DNA of 18,366 nt from an uncultured Paenibacillaceae bacterium (GTDB lineage Bacteria > Bacillota > Bacilli > Aneurinibacillales > Aneurinibacillaceae): assembly GCA_937874515.1 (NCBI GenBank), contig CALNBV010000202.1:1-18366 (forward strand). The letters are read 5' to 3'. Below the pieces are notes generated by a model. The model worked only from the letters and a program-made list of their open reading frames with translations, was not told where the DNA came from and did not search any database. Position numbers and translations under genes: made by a program. Below, in pieces: positions 7,348 to 14,652 of this stretch. Positions within the stretch are counted from its first letter, which is position 1. Every line of letters starts with the position of its first letter.

Positions 7348-8048
7348 AATTGTTGGCTATTGATACCTCTAATCTTACGTTAGGGGTTTCAGTTTGTACT
7401 GAGGACAAGGTACTTGGGGAGTTTACGACGAATATTAGGAAAAACCACAGTATACGGTTAATGCCCATGGTCGCTCAGGTATTGGAAGAGCTGGATATGG
7501 AGACTGCTGAGCTATCAGCGGTGGCTGTGGCAAAAGGGCCTGGTTCCTATACTGGGGTGCGCATTGGTGTAGTTTCTGCAAAAAGCATGGCCTGGGCACT
7601 GAATCTTCCTTTGGTTGGAGTGTCTAGCCTAGAAGTGCTGGCCTGGAATGGCGCGAATTTTCCAGGGCTTATTTTTCCTTTATTTGATGCTCGCCGGGGA
7701 CAAGTCTATGGTGGAATTTATCGTTGGGGAAGCAATGGGATGGAGACGGTTGAGAATGATCGAATCATCCTATTGCGTGACGCATTAGATTCTCTTAAAA
7801 GCATGGGCGAACCTGTATTATTCCTTGGGGAGGATCTACAGATCCATAAAGAAACCATTGAAGAGACAATGGGAACACAAGCATTTTTTGCCCCTGCGTC
7901 ATACTCATTGCCACGGCCGGCACATCTTGCCATGGCAGCTTTCCGTATGTTGCGGGAAGGAAAAACTGAAGATCGGGAACGGTTTACCCCTTCCTATTTG
8001 CAGTTAGCGGAAGCGGAAGCAAAATGGTTGGCGGGGCGGCAAGAATAG
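7344..8048 (+). CDS. tsaB: tRNA t6A biosynthesis protein TsaB
   Basis: TsaB is a catalytically inactive paralogue of TsaD in the ASKHA fold and acts as the platform that binds TsaD and TsaE. The 234-residue product starts MKLLAIDTSNLTLGVSV and carries VAKGPGSYTGVRIGVVSAK, the TsaB hallmark. I chose ATG 7344, which overlaps the tsaE stop (ATGA) and follows GCGAGGAGA (7328-7336). The longer reading from TTG 7326 has no better ribosome site. The rimI GTG lies 12 bp after the stop. Confidence 0.95.
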   Translation: MKLLAIDTSNLTLGVSVCTEDKVLGEFTTNIRKNHSIRLMPMVAQVLEELDMETAELSAVAVAKGPGSYTGVRIGVVSAKSMAWALNLPLVGVSSLEVLAWNGANFPGLIFPLFDARRGQVYGGIYRWGSNGMETVENDRIILLRDALDSLKSMGEPVLFLGEDLQIHKETIEETMGTQAFFAPASYSLPRPAHLAMAAFRMLREGKTEDRERFTPSYLQLAEAEAKWLAGRQE

Positions 8049-8060
8049 GGGGATGATTCT

Positions 8061-8543
8061 GTGGGAGAGGAAGTAAAATATCGGCCAATGACTTTTACGG
8101 ATATGGATGAGATTTGTGAATTGGAGAATTTATCTTTCACCATTCCGTGGTCTAGAGAATCTTTTCTACATGAATTAACGAGGAATGCTTTTGCCAAGTA
8201 TACGGTGGCAGATGTGAATGGGATAGCCCGGGGTTATTGTGGAATGTGGATTGTTTTAGATGAAGCCCATATTACCAACGTAGCTGTCCATCCTGATTGG
8301 CGGGGGAAATCCCTGGGAGAAGGGCTTATGCGTGAAATGATGGGACTGGCCCGCAAAGCAGGAGCGGAAAAGATGACCCTGGAAGTTAGGATGAGCAATA
8401 GTGTTGCACGAAAATTATATGAAAAATTAGGATTCCATGAAGAGGGGATTCGTAAAGGATATTACTCTGATAATATGGAAGACGCTATTATTATGTGGGT
8501 GAATTTAAATGACAACTTATACCTGGAAGCAAAAGGTTTATAA
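8061..8543 (+). CDS. rimI: GNAT acetyltransferase RimI (ribosomal protein S18-type N-acetyltransferase)
   Basis: This is a GNAT-fold enzyme that transfers acetyl from acetyl-CoA to a protein N-terminus; in E. coli the target is ribosomal protein S18. The 160 residues contain ITNVAVHPDWRGKSLGEGL, which holds the acetyl-CoA pyrophosphate-binding loop (RGKSLG), and the C-terminal motif NSVARKLYEKLGF. The GTG at 8061 follows a GGGGG run (8048-8052). The tsaB-rimI-tsaD order is widely conserved. The actual substrate here is inferred only from family and position. Confidence 0.93.
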   Translation: MGEEVKYRPMTFTDMDEICELENLSFTIPWSRESFLHELTRNAFAKYTVADVNGIARGYCGMWIVLDEAHITNVAVHPDWRGKSLGEGLMREMMGLARKAGAEKMTLEVRMSNSVARKLYEKLGFHEEGIRKGYYSDNMEDAIIMWVNLNDNLYLEAKGL

Positions 8544-9579
8544 TAAAAGACAACATGATGTAGAATCAGGAGCACCTCTGCGGATTCTGGGCATTGAAAC
8601 CAGCTGCGATGAAACTTCCGCTGCCGTGGTGGAAAATGGCCGGATCATTCGTTCCAATATTATTTCTTCCCAAATTGATAGTCATAAACGTTTTGGCGGA
8701 GTTGTTCCTGAAGTGGCAAGCCGCCACCATGTAGAAAATATTACGCTGATTATTGAGGAAGCCTTACGGGAAGCAGAATGCACCCTAGATGATATCCATG
8801 GCATTGCCGTGACCTATGGCCCTGGACTGGTTGGTGCCCTTCTTGTAGGGGTAGCTGCGGCTAAAGCCATTTCCTTTGCCAGAGGCATTCCTCTTATTGG
8901 CGTTCATCATATTGCAGGGCATATTTATGCCAACCGGTTTATGGAGGAATTCCAATTCCCTCTCCTTGCTCTCGTAGTATCGGGTGGGCATACGGAATTA
9001 GTCTATATGACTGAACACGGTACCTTCGAAAAGATTGGGGAAACCAGGGATGATGCCGTTGGGGAGGCTTATGATAAAGTAGCTCGCTCCCTCCACCTTC
9101 CCTATCCCGGGGGCCCTCATATTGATCGATTAGCCCAAATTGGAGAGGGCACAGTTCCACTTCCTCGGGCCTGGTTAGAAGGAACCTATGATTTTAGTTT
9201 TAGCGGATTAAAATCGGCAGTCCTCAACGCCCTAAATAAAGCGAACATGAAAGGGGAAACCATTTCTCCTGAAAATCTGGCAGCAAGTTTTCAGGCATCC
9301 GTCATTGAGGTTCTTGTAGAAAAAACCTTCCGCTTAATTGCTGAGCGTCCCGTTAAACAATTGTTGGTAGCGGGAGGGGTTGCTGCCAATAAAGGGTTGC
9401 GTCAGGCCTTAACAGAACGGGCAGAGAAGGAAGGGGTGTCCCTCGTGATTCCACCTTTAACTTTATGTACAGATAATGCGGCCATGATTGGGGCAGCAGG
9501 AACCATTGAATATCAAAAGGGAAACCTGGCAGACTTGTCCTTAAATGGGGTACCAGGGTTGTCCTTGTTTAGCAGATAA
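8509..9579 (+). CDS. tsaD: tRNA t6A37 threonylcarbamoyltransferase TsaD
   Basis: TsaD (formerly Gcp/YdiE) transfers the threonylcarbamoyl group to A37 of tRNA. The ASKHA domain begins ILGIETSCDETSAAV. The iron ligands are in HHIAGHIYA (H134 and H138 counted from ATG 8509), with VSGGHTELV and LCTDNAAMIGAAG further on. The ATG at 8509 overlaps rimI by 35 bp and adds some 23 residues that other TsaD proteins lack. An in-frame CTG at 8578, five bases after AGGAG (8568-8572), would give the N-terminus (M)RILGIETSCDET, the same as E. coli TsaD, and would put the ligands at 111 and 115. The start is therefore open; the gene is not. Confidence 0.95.
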   Translation: MTTYTWKQKVYNKRQHDVESGAPLRILGIETSCDETSAAVVENGRIIRSNIISSQIDSHKRFGGVVPEVASRHHVENITLIIEEALREAECTLDDIHGIAVTYGPGLVGALLVGVAAAKAISFARGIPLIGVHHIAGHIYANRFMEEFQFPLLALVVSGGHTELVYMTEHGTFEKIGETRDDAVGEAYDKVARSLHLPYPGGPHIDRLAQIGEGTVPLPRAWLEGTYDFSFSGLKSAVLNALNKANMKGETISPENLAASFQASVIEVLVEKTFRLIAERPVKQLLVAGGVAANKGLRQALTERAEKEGVSLVIPPLTLCTDNAAMIGAAGTIEYQKGNLADLSLNGVPGLSLFSR

Positions 9580-9605
9580 GAGTTTATCAATTTTATCTTA
9601 TCTGC
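9572..9605 (+). repeat. Perfect 10-bp inverted repeat covering the tsaD stop codon
   Basis: GCAGATAAGA (9572-9581) and TCTTATCTGC (9596-9605) flank a 14-nt AT-rich loop. The left arm contains the tsaD stop codon. A competing smaller hairpin, CTTAT/ATAAG (9597-9610), uses the right arm. No T-run follows directly. It may be part of the same 3' element as the terminator at 9642. Confidence 0.65.
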
Positions 9606-9641
9606 ATAAGCGCAACTAAGGCTGTCGCCATCGCCTAAAGG

Positions 9642-9666
9642 CTTGGCTCCAGCCAAGTTTTCTTTA
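9642..9666 (+). terminator. Terminator of the sprT/thiL-tsaD operon
   Basis: CTTGGC (9642-9647), loop TCCA and GCCAAG (9652-9657) are followed by TTTTCTTT. It lies 62 bp after tsaD. The preceding bases (9606-9641, ATAAGCGCAACTAAGGC and on) look like an intergenic sequence I associate with many Bacillales gene ends. Confidence 0.8.
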
Positions 9667-9686
9667 AAAGTGAATAAAATGTACTG

Positions 9687-9722
9687 AAAAACCTGGTCCA
9701 TAGATCGGGTTTTTTTCTTTTT
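9687..9722 (+). terminator. Second terminator hairpin after tsaD
   Basis: ACCTGGTC (9691-9698), loop CATA and GATCGGGT (9703-9710) form an 8-bp stem with two G-T pairs. A-rich bases on the left can pair with the T-run that follows (9711-9722, one C). It sits 30 bp after the previous hairpin, so readthrough is probably blocked twice before the DnaA-box region. Confidence 0.75.
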
Positions 9723-9756
9723 TGTGAAGCCGATACTAAGGGAAAGGGTGCATAAC

Positions 9757-9777
9757 TTGTACATTTTGTGTACAAAA
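9757..9777. promoter_or_regulatory. Overlapping palindromes upstream of the DnaA-box cluster
   Basis: TTGTACA (9757-9763) and TGTACAA (9769-9775) form a perfect inverted repeat with a 5-nt spacer. Overlapping it, TTTTGT (9764-9769) and ACAAAA (9772-9777) form a second palindrome with a 2-nt centre. This has the size and symmetry of a dimeric repressor site. No regulator can be named. Confidence 0.4.
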
Positions 9778-9872
9778 TTATCCACAGGTTTGGGGATAAT
9801 GTGTATAAATAAGTGGATATCCCATGAATACTAAGGTTGTTGGCTGTGATTAACTTGTTGATATGTGGATAG
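9778..9872. promoter_or_regulatory. Cluster of DnaA boxes between tsaD and the ABC-F gene
   Basis: A perfect TTATCCACA lies at 9778-9786 (plus). On the minus strand are TTATCCCCA (9791-9799), TTATACACA (9800-9808) and CTATCCACA (9864-9872), each one base from consensus. Two-mismatch sites occur at 9812-9820, 9845-9853 and 9856-9864. This density within 95 bp is far above chance. From memory, the gcp(tsaD)-ydiF spacer of B. subtilis is one of the few strong DnaA-box clusters outside oriC, so this may be a conserved site that titrates DnaA or lets DnaA control the next gene. The last box touches that gene's ribosome site (9871-9876). No AT-rich unwinding element or dnaA gene is present, so it is not an origin. 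Confidence 0.72.
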
Positions 9873-9882
9873 GAGGGGGAAA

Positions 9883-11997
9883 GTGAAACGTAGAGGCATA
9901 GTATTTATTTTTCTCCTTTTTTTGGTATTACCCCTGTTTATAGGCAAAGTTGCTTCTGCGAAAACAGTAAACCCTCCTTCAGTAGTTGTTATTCTTATAA
10001 ATCAGCTATCTTTTGAAGATGTGAAAGGGCTGTATAAGTCGAAAGATGTAGAACTGTCTCAGTATTTTGTCCCTGGGTTAATGAATATTCGATCTGCCTT
10101 ATCTACTAAAGATATCCACAACTTAATCACAATGGGGTCCGGATCTAGGGGGATTGGTGTTGAGGGGGAAAAAAGAAGTGAAAGAAATAGTGGAACCTTA
10201 GAGACCATTGTCCCATCCCTCTCTTTAGTTGTAGAGAAAAATATTCGGGAAAATACAGGTGCAAGGCCTGGCTTGCTGGGGGAGTTGTTAAAAAACAATG
10301 GAATTCAGCGGGTGGCCATAGGAAATAGCGATGTCCGGGACAAAAAGGAAAGATTGGCCCCTATTTTGACCATGGATGCAGAAGGAAAAACACCAGAGGC
10401 ATGGATTGAAAATGAGTCCCTTCTTGGGGATGTCTCTTTTCCCGGGGGAATGCGCACCAACTATAGGTTTATACATAACAAAACCCTTGAAAAGATAAAC
10501 CAAAGAAATAGTTTTATTGTGATTGAACTGGGGGATTTATATCGGTTAGCCAAAGAAAAAAATAAAATGAACCGGGATTCCTATTCTAAGATTATAGAGA
10601 AGAGCCTTCAGGACATCATGGCTTTTGCCACATCTATAGGCAAGAGTTTGTTTCCAGAAGATAAACTACTTGTATTGACTCAGGCCCCTTCTCTAGAGAA
10701 TCAAAAAGAAAAAAAGTTATTAACCCCGGTTCTTTTATGGGATGGAAACACCACAGGAGTCTTACATTCGGAAACAACAAAACATCCTGGAATCATAGCC
10801 AATATTGATTTAGCCCCGACCATTCTATCATGGTTGAAGATTACCCCACCTCCTTCTATGAAAGGGAAACCCATGGTCATCGGGCCTTCCGTGGACCTTT
10901 TTAAAGAAGGAACCCGCATTTTTCAGGTGTTTACCAACAGAACAAAAGTCCTTTATCCCTACGCTTTTTATATCGTGTTCACCGTTTTGCTTTCACTTGT
11001 TTTCATTTTCTTAAAGAGAAGAGGGGCTTTTATCGAAACATCCCTTCTTTCTTTATTGTTAATACCCACCCTGCTTTTATTTGAACCTATGCTTCCCTTC
11101 CTTTCCCCCTGGAAAGTTGTATTACTAATAGGAGGGGGTTCCTGGCTGTTGGCCTGGTGGATGGGTTCCTGGGGGTTCAGAAAGGCCTTTTTAGCTGCTG
11201 GATTGTTTAGCTGGATTCCGATTTTTGTGGATGGAATGATTGGCGCTCCTTTCATGTCCCATTCCTATTTAGGATATGACCCTGTGATTGGCGCCCGCTT
11301 TTATGGAATCGGCAATGAGTATATGGGGGTTGTTTTAGGGAGTGTGCTATTAAGCTTCTCCCTTCTAGCAGACAAAGGAATGGGACAAAGGTTTTGGCTA
11401 TTGTTTGTCCTTGTATTTTTCGGGTGGATTTTTTACATGGCATGGCCTCAAGGAGGAAGCAAGGCGGGAGGAATTATTGTGTTTTTGGCCGGTTTTGCTT
11501 TCATGGTGATCCGTTTTTCCGGGTATTCTTTCCGCAAAAGAGAAGCGGCCCTCTTCATTGGAGGAACCGCTATGATTGGTGTATGTTTATTTATACTAAA
11601 TATGATGGTGCAGCCGGCCATGCAATCCCATATCGGTCACGCTGTCAGTGACCTCATTCAGGGGAATTGGCAAGAAATTGGCCGGATTGTAGGACGAAAA
11701 GTAGAAATGAATCTTCGTTTGATCCAGGTTTCGCCCTGGGGAAAAGTATTCTTAGCCCTAATGATTGTTACTGCATTTTTTGCTTTCTGCCATTGGAAAG
11801 CCATGGCTACTATTAAAAAGGAAAGCCCTTATTTCATGAAAGGAATTCAAATCATCCTATTGGTTTCCTTTATTGCCCTTGGGGTTAATGATTCGGGAAT
11901 ACTTGCTGCATCCCTTGCCCTGGTGTATGCCATGGTCCCACTGTTGTACAGGTTACTCCTCTTGCAAAAGGGTCCATTCTTCAAGAGATTCCTCTAG
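9883..11997 (+). CDS. Membrane protein with alkaline-phosphatase-like ectodomain (704 aa)
   Basis: I know no characterised homologue. The N-terminus is a signal peptide or anchor (hydrophobic 6-21, possible cleavage after ASA, residue 26). Residues about 30-350 look like an alkaline-phosphatase/sulfatase-superfamily domain: a VVVILINQLS first strand, NLITMGSGSRG around T83, and the typical NIDLAPTIL near the domain end (D309). N40 stands where such enzymes often have the first metal-binding Asp, so activity is doubtful. From about 358 on there are some nine to ten membrane segments, with the polar motif YDPVIGARFYGIGNEYMG (465-482) in a loop. I chose GTG 9883, six bases after AGGAGG (9871-9876); GTG 9865 would lie before that site. 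The 3' end overlaps the opposing ABC-F gene by 45 bp. A role at the cell surface is inference. Confidence 0.85.
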   Translation: MKRRGIVFIFLLFLVLPLFIGKVASAKTVNPPSVVVILINQLSFEDVKGLYKSKDVELSQYFVPGLMNIRSALSTKDIHNLITMGSGSRGIGVEGEKRSERNSGTLETIVPSLSLVVEKNIRENTGARPGLLGELLKNNGIQRVAIGNSDVRDKKERLAPILTMDAEGKTPEAWIENESLLGDVSFPGGMRTNYRFIHNKTLEKINQRNSFIVIELGDLYRLAKEKNKMNRDSYSKIIEKSLQDIMAFATSIGKSLFPEDKLLVLTQAPSLENQKEKKLLTPVLLWDGNTTGVLHSETTKHPGIIANIDLAPTILSWLKITPPPSMKGKPMVIGPSVDLFKEGTRIFQVFTNRTKVLYPYAFYIVFTVLLSLVFIFLKRRGAFIETSLLSLLLIPTLLLFEPMLPFLSPWKVVLLIGGGSWLLAWWMGSWGFRKAFLAAGLFSWIPIFVDGMIGAPFMSHSYLGYDPVIGARFYGIGNEYMGVVLGSVLLSFSLLADKGMGQRFWLLFVLVFFGWIFYMAWPQGGSKAGGIIVFLAGFAFMVIRFSGYSFRKREAALFIGGTAMIGVCLFILNMMVQPAMQSHIGHAVSDLIQGNWQEIGRIVGRKVEMNLRLIQVSPWGKVFLALMIVTAFFAFCHWKAMATIKKESPYFMKGIQIILLVSFIALGVNDSGILAASLALVYAMVPLLYRLLLLQKGPFFKRFL

Positions 11998-13866
11998 TTC
12001 ATGGCGTTTACTTTCCATTTCTTCGTGGAACTGGCGAGCCTTTTCTACATCGGCGAAAACATCGGGGGAACAGAGTTGTTGTTCAATGTCTTCAATTTCA
12101 TGTTCCAATTGTTCAATCCGACCTTCAAGTTCTTCTAGTTTCCGTTGTTTTTGCCGTTCTCTTTTCTTCGTTTCTTTATCTTGTAGGAATTTTTCTTTTC
12201 CCTGGTTGATTTCTATTCTTTCTTCTTGAACAGCAGGTGCCATCTCTTCAAGTTGCATTTTCTTCTCTACATAATAATCGTAATTTCCTGGATAAGATGT
12301 GAGCCCATCTGATGTTAGTTCTAAAATGCCAGTGGCTACTTTGTTCATGAAGTAGCGGTCATGGGATACAAAAAGGATGGTTCCTGGGTATTCCAACAAG
12401 GCTTCCTCTAATACTTCTTTACTAAATAAATCAAGATGGTTGGTAGGCTCATCCAAAATGAGTAAGTTGGCTTTCCCAAATAGGAGACGAGCTAAAGCAA
12501 CCCTGGCTCTTTCCCCACCACTTAAACTGCTGATTTTCTTTTGTACATCATCACCGCTAAAGAGAAAATTCCCTAACACCGTGCGGATTTCTTTTTCAGG
12601 AAGGGTAGGAAAGGCATCCCATACTTCATCTAACACTGTTCTCTGTGGGTGAAGGTCTTCTTGTTCTTGATTATAAAAACCCATCTCTACGTTACTTCCT
12701 AAGCGGAGGCTTCCGCTTAAATGAGGCAGTTTTCCTGTAAGAGTTTTCAAAAGGGTGGTTTTGCCCTGTCCATTGGGCCCGATTAAGGCAATCCGCTCTC
12801 CCTTTGTTAAATAAAAAGATAGGGGCCCGGCGAGAGGTTTATGATCATACCCAATCACCAGGTCATCCACCATGGCTACTTGATTGCCGCTGGTCTTATT
12901 AATTTGAAATTGGAAAGTAGCCCTGCGATTTTCCTGAATGGGGCGGTCCATCATGTCCATTTTATCTAATTGCTTTTTGCGGCTTTGGGCTCTGCGGGTT
13001 GTTGAGGCCCTGGCAATATTACGTTGAATGAAATCTTCCAATTTCGATACTTCTGCCTGTTGCCGTTCATATTGTTTCATTAATTTAGCGATACGTTCTG
13101 CTTTTTGCTCAAGAAATTGGGTATAATTACCTGTGTAACGGGTAATTTGATGCCGTTCAATTTCATAAATCACATTCACAAGAGAATCAAGAAAAAATCG
13201 GTCATGAGAGACAACGAGTAATGCTCCTGGATAATTGCTTAGGAATCTTTCTAACCAACCCAGGGTTTCCATATCCAAGTAGTTGGTGGGCTCGTCCAAG
13301 ACAAGAATGTTTGGTTGCATTAATAGAAGACGGGCTAAGGCTAATCTGGTTTTTTGTCCTCCACTTAAAGAGGAAATTGGAGTATCATAATCAATGGGAT
13401 AAAAGCGCATCCCGTGTAAGACAGAACGAATGGTAGATTCATATTGATATCCGCCTTTTCCTTTAAAATCATCAGATTGTGTAGAATAGGCTTCCATTAA
13501 TCGTTCATATTGGCCAGGTTGCTGGTGAATAGAGGGATGGCCCATTTTTTCTTCTAGTTTGCGTAATTCCTTTTCCTGTTGGATGAGGTCAGCAAAAACC
13601 GTGAGCATTTCATTGAAGATGGTTTGATCTGTATCCAGGCTACTATCCTGGGACAAGTAACCAATGGTTACGTCTTTTGCCGTACGGATTTCTCCAGAAT
13701 CCTGTAACATTTGTCCTGTTAGGATTTTGAGAAGGGTGGTTTTCCCTGCCCCATTTACGCCAACAAGACCCACCCGTTCACCAGATTGGATGGTTACATT
13801 TATATTGGATAAAACGGCCGTAACGCCGAAGGATTTATTGATATCTGCTGCTTGCAATAAAATCAT
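11953..13866 (-). CDS. ABC-F family ATPase (YdiF-like)
   Basis: ABC-F proteins have two fused ATPase domains and no membrane part; they act on the ribosome. The 637 residues contain a first Walker A GVNGAGKT (36-43), signature LSGGQ and Walker B LVLDEPTNYLD. A charged inter-domain linker (about 240-305) follows, then a second Walker A GPNGQGKT, signature LSGGE and LILDEPTNHLD. A C-terminal coiled coil (about 555-637, rich in E, K, Q) ends the protein. Both sites look catalytically intact. The ATG at 13866 has GAGGTGA eight bases upstream. It corresponds in place to B. subtilis ydiF. Whether it protects against antibiotics or serves translation generally cannot be read from the sequence. Confidence 0.95.
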   Translation of the reverse strand: MILLQAADINKSFGVTAVLSNINVTIQSGERVGLVGVNGAGKTTLLKILTGQMLQDSGEIRTAKDVTIGYLSQDSSLDTDQTIFNEMLTVFADLIQQEKELRKLEEKMGHPSIHQQPGQYERLMEAYSTQSDDFKGKGGYQYESTIRSVLHGMRFYPIDYDTPISSLSGGQKTRLALARLLLMQPNILVLDEPTNYLDMETLGWLERFLSNYPGALLVVSHDRFFLDSLVNVIYEIERHQITRYTGNYTQFLEQKAERIAKLMKQYERQQAEVSKLEDFIQRNIARASTTRRAQSRKKQLDKMDMMDRPIQENRRATFQFQINKTSGNQVAMVDDLVIGYDHKPLAGPLSFYLTKGERIALIGPNGQGKTTLLKTLTGKLPHLSGSLRLGSNVEMGFYNQEQEDLHPQRTVLDEVWDAFPTLPEKEIRTVLGNFLFSGDDVQKKISSLSGGERARVALARLLFGKANLLILDEPTNHLDLFSKEVLEEALLEYPGTILFVSHDRYFMNKVATGILELTSDGLTSYPGNYDYYVEKKMQLEEMAPAVQEERIEINQGKEKFLQDKETKKRERQKQRKLEELEGRIEQLEHEIEDIEQQLCSPDVFADVEKARQFHEEMESKRHELEESLEEWTLLQEE

Positions 13867-13899
13867 GTTTCGTTCACCTCATATTTCTCGCTTCACTCC

Positions 13900-13925
13900 A
13901 TCATAACACAAAAATCATGTATACT
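13900..13925. promoter_or_regulatory. Divergent promoter region between the ABC-F gene and the 5-FCL gene
   Basis: On the minus strand an extended -10, TGT-TATGAT (13908-13900), lies about 34 bp before the ABC-F start; no good -35 is seen, as is usual for extended -10 promoters. On the plus strand TATACT (13920-13925) is a candidate -10 for the cyclo-ligase, also without a clear -35. The two starts would be close and could compete. Confidence 0.4.
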
Positions 13926-13962
13926 TTTATTAGGTTCTTAGGGTTAAAAAGGGGGACTTACC

Positions 13963-14550
13963 TTGAAAAAAAATGAGGCTGATTTTAAAAGGGAGTTGCG
14001 CAGGAGGATTCTGGCGAAACGAGGATTGCTAGATCAGAATATCCATGATGATTACTCAGAAAAGATTAGCAATTATCTCGTTACTCTTCCTGAGATGAAA
14101 GAGGCAACTACTATTTTCTCTTTTTTATCTTTTCGAGATGAAGTCAATATTGATGAATTTATTGATAAGGCAGTAAATGACGGAAAGCAAGTGTATGTTC
14201 CACGAACCTTGTTGCAAGAGAAAAAAATGGTTCCTTATCTATTTATAGGGTGGGATTCTCTTGTAATTGGATCCTATGGGATCCGTGAACCAGGACATCT
14301 GTGCCGTTTCTCTGGAGAAAATGTTCCCTTTGATGTCATTGTTGTGCCAGGTGTTGCTTTTACAACGGATGGCCATCGTTTAGGATATGGTGGGGGATAT
14401 TATGACCGCTTCTTTTCCCGATTGGAGAATCGCCCTTTATTAGTAGGAGTCTGTTTTAATAAACAGGTTGTTTCCACTATTCCTGTGGAAAGCCATGATT
14501 ATAAAGTGGATTATATCATTACGGAAGAAGGAGTATCCTCTTGTCGCTAA
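13963..14550 (+). CDS. 5-formyltetrahydrofolate cyclo-ligase
   Basis: The enzyme converts 5-formyl-THF to 5,10-methenyl-THF with ATP, returning a storage or inhibitory folate to the one-carbon pool. The 195-residue product has FSFLSFRDEVNIDEFI, the YGIREP motif and the family signature VAFTTDGHRLGYGGGYYDRF (glycine loop about 141-148). The start is TTG at 13963, seven bases after GGGGGA (13951-13956), giving MKKNEADFKRELR; no ATG in frame is near. The B. subtilis homologue (yqgN) sits elsewhere. The 5-FCL-moaB-tat order here recalls Paenibacillus-type genomes. Confidence 0.94.
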   Translation: MKKNEADFKRELRRRILAKRGLLDQNIHDDYSEKISNYLVTLPEMKEATTIFSFLSFRDEVNIDEFIDKAVNDGKQVYVPRTLLQEKKMVPYLFIGWDSLVIGSYGIREPGHLCRFSGENVPFDVIVVPGVAFTTDGHRLGYGGGYYDRFFSRLENRPLLVGVCFNKQVVSTIPVESHDYKVDYIITEEGVSSCR

Positions 14551-14590
14551 ATCGGGTAAAATTCCCATAGAAGGGGATGCTAAAAACCCA

Positions 14591-14619
14591 AAGACAGGTG
14601 ATTCATCCTATTGTACAAT
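14591..14619 (+). promoter_or_regulatory. Candidate promoter for moaB-tatC
   Basis: AAGACA (14591-14596) and TACAAT (14614-14619) are separated by exactly 17 bp, 34 bp before moaB. The -10 is good and the -35 moderate. Confidence 0.4.
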
Positions 14620-14652
14620 ATAGAGGGATTTTAGTTAGATGGAGGGTTTATA

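Noticed and set aside
9778..9872. A replication origin at the DnaA boxes
   Set aside because: There is no AT-rich unwinding tract with DnaA-trio pattern next to the boxes and no dnaA, dnaN or plasmid replication gene; a regulatory cluster fits better.
11873..12229. Plus-strand 118-codon frame rich in Ser and Cys
   Set aside because: It is the antisense of the ABC-F coiled-coil codons (Glu/Lys/Gln), which reads as Ser/Phe/Cys; it has no ribosome site.
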